In this document: one piece after another, positions 58,723 to 64,000 of the stretch
How positions within the stretch are numbered: the stretch's first letter is position 1
Layout: each line of letters opens with the position of its first letter
NCBI GenBank assembly: GCA_963931865.1
Contig: OZ007514.1
Location: 6,240,646-6,304,645, forward strand
DNA from: Axinella damicornis
Taxonomy: Eukaryota; Porifera; Demospongiae; Axinellida; Axinellidae
Direction: 5' to 3'
DNA: 64,000 bases
The notes under the pieces: model-generated
What the model was told of the DNA's origin: nothing
What the model saw: only the letters and a program-made list of their open reading frames with translations
Database searches by the model: none
Position numbers and translations under genes: made by a program

Positions 58723-59541
58723 CTAAACTAGGGTGTGGGGAGTGCTCAACAACAATTATTATTGCCAGAACGTCACCATGTAAAACCGCCACTGCAGTTG
58801 TGGCATCCACCCCCACATTCAAAAACCTATCTTACTAGTGATCAGAACGCCAATCATGTACGTAGCTATCAATACTGGCCTAAAAGCACAACGGATTGTG
58901 CACACTGCATAGGGGGTCAGAGCTGTTTATAATTTTGCAGAATAGAAGTTGTCATCATCATGGAAGTGGAGCAATTACACATCTGGAATGTGGAGGGATT
59001 ACAGCAGATTGCTCAACATGCTCACCAGCACATACCCCTTGTCTTGTCAGTGAACAAGCAACAGTCCACAGTACAAGTGCATTACAAGTACAGTTGATCT
59101 ATGTACCAGAAAGTGGATCTGTGCATACACACTTCAGAGTTTTCAACAAAGGAAAAATATCTTGTGTACAGGCTCAATGGCAATTTAGTGTGCAGGTTAT
59201 GTCTGGTAGCACATACCACATACGACCATTCATGACATCCACAGCCACAGTCAGGATGTGACAGTGTATCTCGACCTACACGTAATGTGTTTTGTCACTG
59301 TTATGACTGAACATGACAGGTGCCCCATTGTACACCAGCACCATCACCATCTATGGAAATCATTTTGCTACTATAACTGCAAAACCAGTGCTCTCAATGC
59401 TCAGTAGGCCACTCCGATGTGGCTTCTCCTCAGCACTGAGGCAATCTTGAAGGGAGAGAGACGAGTATTTCTCTGTAGTCCTGCACTCTTGCATAGCGAG
59501 TCCTTAATTTACTTGGCATGAGAGGTTTGATGACAGCCTAC

Positions 59542-59613
59542 CTGTCCACGCCGCTGGATGAAGTGCTTGTGGTACTTGGGGTTCACTGTGATTTCCACCT
59601 CCACAATGTTGTC
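59542..59613 (-). CDS. HDLBP: Vigilin exon: first half of KH10
   Basis: This 72-bp exon has 24 codons, acceptor CTCCCAG, donor GTAGGC, and phase 0 at both ends. It begins DNIVEVEITVNPKYHKHF and ends IQRRGQ. It covers the first beta strand, first helix and nucleic-acid loop of KH10. The loop lacks the canonical GXXG and reads RRGQ, as I recall it also does in vertebrate vigilin, so this domain may bind RNA poorly. The exon breaks exactly after the loop, leaving the other half on the exon at 47359-47505. Confidence 0.88.
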
Positions 59614-59864
59614 CTGGGAGTGGGAAGAAAAGAGGATGGGAATGGAAAAATTGAAGGACGGAGAAATGGGAATCGGAAATGGAAGAGAAGGGAATGGGGT
59701 TTGAAATGATGCAGGAAGAGACGAGATGGAGGAATGTGGAAGCAGGATCAAAAAAGGGCAGAACATGTTTTTATTTTTTCTCCCTTCACGAACGTTCCCC
59801 AGATGGGCAGGATTGGGAAGAAAGCTTATTTGAAGCATCTAGAAAACCTGGAGAAAAACCCTTC

Positions 59865-59950
59865 CTAGGGTCAACCGGTGGAACTCAAACCTGTGGCCTC
59901 TCATACCACAGTCGAGTGCTTAACCACTTGGATACACAGTCACATACGAG
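59865..59950 (-). repeat. tRNA-derived SINE-like head
   Basis: The minus strand has TATCCAAGTGGTTAAGC (A-box-like) and, about 40 bp on, GGTTTGAGTTCC (B-box-like). Spacing and order fit a tRNA-derived promoter, but arms do not pair cleanly. It resembles the 6805-6880 sequence in layout. Confidence 0.35.
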
Positions 59951-60001
59951 ACAGGGAAGGTGATAGAGGAACTAGGGGGCAGGGCATGATATTGAGAAAT
60001 A

Positions 60002-60039
<38 letters not shown>

Positions 60040-60802
60040 TGGGGGGGGAAGCTAATATCATGGCCCTATACAGGTAGGTAAAAAAAAAAGTCTAACTCTC
60101 CAGTTTGTGGATTTACAAACATTGCAACTGTAGAATGTCCCTGTAGCACAGGTGCACCTACTCTGCAGTAGGTGTGACATGAGCTGCAAGGGGTAGTTTT
60201 CCTAATAAGGCATCAACCTAAGAAATTTCCTGGACAAGGATCAAGATATGAGAGGGGGTTTCCAGGAGCCAGCACATGCACAGCAGCTGAACCCCATTAA
60301 CCCTACCAACACACCCAGGCCTCCATAAACAAATGAATATATGATTATTCATAGCAACCATATAAATTGTGATGTCATAGGTATGCATGTGATGCAATTT
60401 GACATCACAAGTGGGCCACAGAGGCCAGAGGTCATGGGAACTCCCAGCTACCACAACTGAGAATCCTGCTGAGCAACTTCTTTTCTCAAAGGAAAATTGA
60501 TCAGTAAGGGCCAAAAGATTACCATAATGGTGCCTGCCTCATTAGTGATGTGTACTATTAACTGTACACAACCAGCTAGGCAACCTCTCATTCCAGTGGG
60601 GGATTCTCACCAGCTTTCTATGTTTTCACACATGCTAGGAAGCAGCAGCAAAGTGGCAAGTAGTATATGCATGTGTGTATGGGCACGAGACACTAGTGTG
60701 CAAACATATTATACTTAGCAGTCAACATCCCTGTTCAACTAAAGCACCGCAATGAGCTCTTTGTGGGCCCGTTGCCATGGCAATAAATACACAGTCAATA
60801 TA

Positions 60803-60820
60803 TTAAGATTTTAATGTGCG

Positions 60821-60857
<37 letters not shown>

Positions 60858-61255
60858 CGGAAGTGGGAAGTTCGTGGGGCGGGACTAGACTAGTGACGCG
60901 CGACCTTCGTACTTCTGAACCTCGAACTCTGTAAAGAACGTTCGAGAACATTGGGTATGGGCTGGAATCTTCCAGAACAGGTGAGGCTACAAGCGGACGC
61001 AATCGGGGAGCTGCAGTTGAAGCGGACGCAATTGGGGAGCAGCAGTTGAAGCGGACACAATCGGGGAGCAACAGCCGAAGCGGACGCAATCAGTGTGCAG
61101 CAGACGGAAACGGGGAAAAGCAGTTAGAAGCGGATCAATGCAATCGGGGTGCACCACGCAATCGGGGAGCAGCAGCTCTGCACAGAGAGCTGTCCGGCGC
61201 CGGATTACTCACATAGGCGAACAAGGGGAAGTAGCTGAGCGAGCGAAGCTACTTG
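60803..61255 (+). repeat. Dispersed repeat family, copy 2
   Basis: Contains a (GT)n tract, the GGCTGGAATCTTCCAGAACA block, then AGCGGACGCAATCGGGGAGC units and GAGAGCTGTCCGGCGCCGGA, ending AAGTAGCTGAGCGAGCGAAG. It is longer than the 56490 copy because the tandem unit is expanded. Confidence 0.75.
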
Positions 61256-61329
61256 TATAATTTAACATTGTGTGGCAGCAACATAGTAACAGTTGAGAAC
61301 AGATCAGTAACACATGGAAAGCTGTGTCT

Positions 61330-61470
61330 GTGGCCGCCACGTTTTTCAGCGGTATCTAGAGCCCCACGATCAGCTGCAAGGGACGTTTTTCAGCAGTATC
61401 TGGAGTCCCGCGATCAGCTGTAAGGGACGTTTTTCAGCGGTATCTGGAGCCCCACGATCAGCTGTAAGAG
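61330..61470. repeat. Tandem repeat, about 52 bp by 3
   Basis: GACGTTTTTCAGCGGTATCT followed by GGAGCCCCACGATCAGCTG, three copies. Confidence 0.85.
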
Positions 61471-61871
61471 GAAGGTCAGCAATACCCAAGAAGGATGCAC
61501 TGTGGCAGGGATGCATGGTAACACTGTCGCCCTCATATTCCCAGAAAGTTCATAGTCGGCATGCTTTTCTTGTGAAGTATAAGACGGTGTACATGTACCA
61601 TCAGTGAACATAGGCACTTCTCTGTGCAACATTTGACATTGCTGGGTGATCTTCCCATCCGATGCCCTGTGCATGCATGTCTGGCCAGCCATTTAACAAT
61701 GACAAATTATATTTAATTCGGAGATTTTAATTCGGAGATTGACTTTGAATCGACAAATCGTCAAATAGCCAAATCAAAACAATCACCAAAATTTCCCAGT
61801 ACAGATCAATACTTCATCATCAAAATTCAATATCTATGTAAATTCAATACCAGCACATGTTTACTACTGAC

Positions 61872-62009
61872 CAGGTCTTTGATGAGTTTCCGGAGGTGGT
61901 CTCGGGCAGCCTCCACCTGCTCCTTCTTCCCGATTATAGTGATCGCCTCTGCATCGTCATCACTGGACTTCTGGGGGAAGATCACCCGAGCTCCAAACTT
62001 GTCACGGAC
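61872..62009 (-). CDS. HDLBP: Vigilin exon: second half of KH9
   Basis: The exon has 46 codons, with acceptor CTTACAG and donor GTCAGT, both in phase 0. It reads VRDKFGARVIFPQKSS and continues into AITIIGKKEQVEAARDHL, closely matching the second half of KH9 in animal vigilins. Vigilin is a cytoplasmic and ER-associated RNA-binding protein with 14 KH domains that binds mRNAs and tRNAs. The first half of KH9, with its GXXG loop, should lie on the next exon upstream; I found no such exon between 62010 and 64000, so it is probably outside the window. Confidence 0.9.
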
Positions 62010-63027
62010 CTGTAAGACGATACAACACATCTAGTACTACAACAAGGGAAGCCTAGTTTGTGCTTCTGTTGCTATGGGCAACGCTACACTGTACTTCTCA
62101 ATCAGCATACAAGAGTGGCCGGCCATTGCTTGATTGTGATTTGCTAAAAACGTCCGCTGTTCTGTCAGTGCCAAACTAAGCAAGAGTAGGCAGTTCCACG
62201 GATACTGGTGTTATTTGTTTCCATGGATGGATAAGACGTGAAAATGTGTTTTGCTATAGTGAACAATTAAATTAATATTTCTTCGTAGCAGTGCATTGAA
62301 ATATGAGTGGAGTACATCCACCATACATATTTCCAACCAAAGTGGGACTTCGAATTCAAACAAAAGCAACCAAATCTTGAGTGCAATATTAGCAACTAGC
62401 TGCGTTCAATGCTCCTCTTCGTATCTGAATATGTGAAGATCAAGTTATATGTATGTCCCGAAATTATACACATAGGCACTTTAGCACCAGCGAAGGTGAG
62501 TGTTACATCAGCGAGGGTAAGTCCCAGGATGTCCTGGCCATTGCTACCTTGTGCTAGACCTTACATGGCAGGAAGGAAGGGCAGGAGGAAAAGGACCCTT
62601 AAGGAGCACATGATAGCTGAGATGGAGTAGCGGTCAGTTAATGGCAACAGAAGGGAAGAAGTATAACGTCAGGCATTGACACGACGCTGACATGACCTAA
62701 TTGTGCTGTGTGGGAAATTAGGAGTTCAGGGAAGCACAAAGGAGAAGAAGATATATATCCATTCACAACAGTCACCCAACTCGATTACAACAGTCACCCC
62801 ACTTAGTCTAGTTACTTCTCATGATCCTGCAACACGATGCCTACCTGTGCTGGCTCGACCAGTACACAAGGACTTAGCGTGAAACAGCTATTTACACTCA
62901 TGGTTGGAACAGTACCAGCTGATTGCATTTGCCATAGGAAGCCCACATCTATATATACAGCAGTGCGTTTTTAGTTGACCTCTCTTGTTAGGAATATCTA
63001 GCTCAGATCAACCTATTATTACTACGA

Positions 63028-63820
63028 GGGGCAACCGCACTCCTGGTAGCCGTTGCAACGCCGGCTGCGACTCGCCGTAGCGAAAGCTAAGTATCGCAGT
63101 TAGTTCCAATTAACACAAATGCCACGTGGCAACCACGCTGTGTCGGTCGCTAGCTAGCAATGGCGGCCAAAGGGAAGACACAAAGTTATTTCAGCACTTA
63201 CAACTTTGCCAGCCCGGTGAGTTTTGGCATGTACACATGTAAGCGTCAGTGACGACAGCGATCACGGCCATGTGGTCAGAATCTTCGTGTGCCTTTGCTA
63301 AGAACGGTACTGCCACCGGAAGTCGGAGAGAGCGCTCGAGCAATGGCGGCCACGGCGAGACAAAAAGCGTTTGTATCTCCACCACCAAGGTGAGTTTCAG
63401 AACCAAAATTGTACGCTTGGGTCACTGTCGTGATCGCTATCATGCAGTGACACAAACGTACAATAATTGTGCTGAAACTCACCTTGGTGGTGGAGATACA
63501 AGCGCTTTTGTCGTGCCATCGGCCGCCATTGGTCGATCGCTCTCTTCGAGGTTGGTTGCCAGTATAGTCTTACGAAGGCCCCACACAGATTCTGACCACA
63601 CAGCCGTGATTGCTGTCGTTCACCGACACTTACTTGTCGAAACTCACCGCACTGGCTAAGTTGTTAGCGCTGTAATAAGCTTTTTAGACGCCATTGCTGA
63701 CTCAGCTCAGGCGATCGACTCGAGTATGGTACTCACGTGACATGTGCGTTAGTTACTTAGCTTGCGTGACCAGCTAGTTGCAACCGGTTGCAACGTGGCT
63801 ACCAGGAGTGCGGTTGCCCC
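63028..63820. mobile_element. 793-bp foldback element with gene-start-like arms
   Basis: The outer ends GGGGCAACCGCACTCCTGGT and its complement are inverted. Further inverted blocks run inward: AGCGTCAGTGACGACAGCGA with TCGCTGTCGTTCACCGACACTT-like sequence, and an inner pair GTATCTCCACCACCAAGGTG with its complement. Each arm carries ATGGCGGCC followed by a short open stretch and GTGAG. A truncated relative is at 34687-34806. No transposase is visible, and I could not define a clear target duplication. Confidence 0.65.
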
Positions 63821-64000
63821 CCGATCATATAGTGTTTTAATTCCCTGTACTAAAGCTGTATAGTAAGAATGCAGATTTAGCCTGAAATCGCACGGTTACT
63901 GACCAATGAAATGCATATTCACTTTTTGCACGGCCTAGCAAAGCTAGTGAAATATGCAGAACTCCAGGTTCAGGAGGTGTGACAAATAGATGTCCCAGCT

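Noticed and set aside
57518..58838. Long plus-strand open frames of 134, 189 and 212 codons with 25-residue repeats
   Set aside because: They arise from the 25-bp array, are open in all three frames, and carry the same repeat in every frame. No splice or promoter context supports a protein.
62010..64000. Search for the exon carrying the first half of vigilin KH9
   Set aside because: No minus-strand GXXG-like stretch with flanking splice sites was found, so the missing 5' part is placed outside the window.

Overview
The window looks like nuclear DNA of an animal, probably an early-branching or marine invertebrate; a sponge is my best guess, from gene content and texture only. It holds spliced GT-AG genes, long introns, very dense short inverted-repeat elements, minisatellites and long homopolymer and (CA)n tracts. 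There are no bacterial operons, rRNA genes or CRISPR arrays. Most long open frames fall in repeats and are not genes.

Three spliced genes can be supported. (1) Plus strand, exons at 2058-2224, 11485-11543, 15039-15160 and 16074-16339: the phase-consistent 3' part of a gene, with a weak resemblance to the vertebrate C1orf43/NICE-3 family. (2) Minus strand, 19727 down to 17541: a complete four-exon interferon regulatory factor (IRF) gene of 569 codons, with an N-terminal tryptophan-repeat DNA-binding domain and a C-terminal IRF-association domain. (3) Minus strand, 62009 down to 21481: the 3' half of vigilin (HDLBP), eight exons from the second half of KH9 through KH10-KH14 to the C-terminal tail. 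All its introns are phase 0. Its 5' part (KH1 to the first half of KH9) lies beyond the right edge. Gene 1 and the IRF gene converge tail to tail; the IRF gene follows vigilin on the same strand.

Layout: 1-17 kb is the first gene and its repeat-filled introns (a TIR-amplified element, a triplicated block, Tc/pogo-like and 9-bp-TSD elements). 17.5-19.8 kb is the IRF gene. 20.2 kb is a nearly spacer-free palindrome. 21.5-62 kb is vigilin, whose 12.3-kb and 12.0-kb introns hold nested DNA elements, a duplicated TTAA-flanked element pair, several minisatellites and a 1.2-kb array of a 25-bp self-complementary unit. 63.0-63.8 kb is a foldback element whose arms carry short ATG-to-splice-donor segments.

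The most notable signals are: (a) a family of elements with TAGCCTC termini and 9-bp target duplications, from 48 bp to about 800 bp; (b) sense-strand (CA)n directly upstream of five splice acceptors in two genes, and (GT)n downstream of two donors; (c) the foldback element at 63 kb; (d) loss of one of the five signature tryptophans in the IRF domain. All homology calls are by eye, and no search was run.
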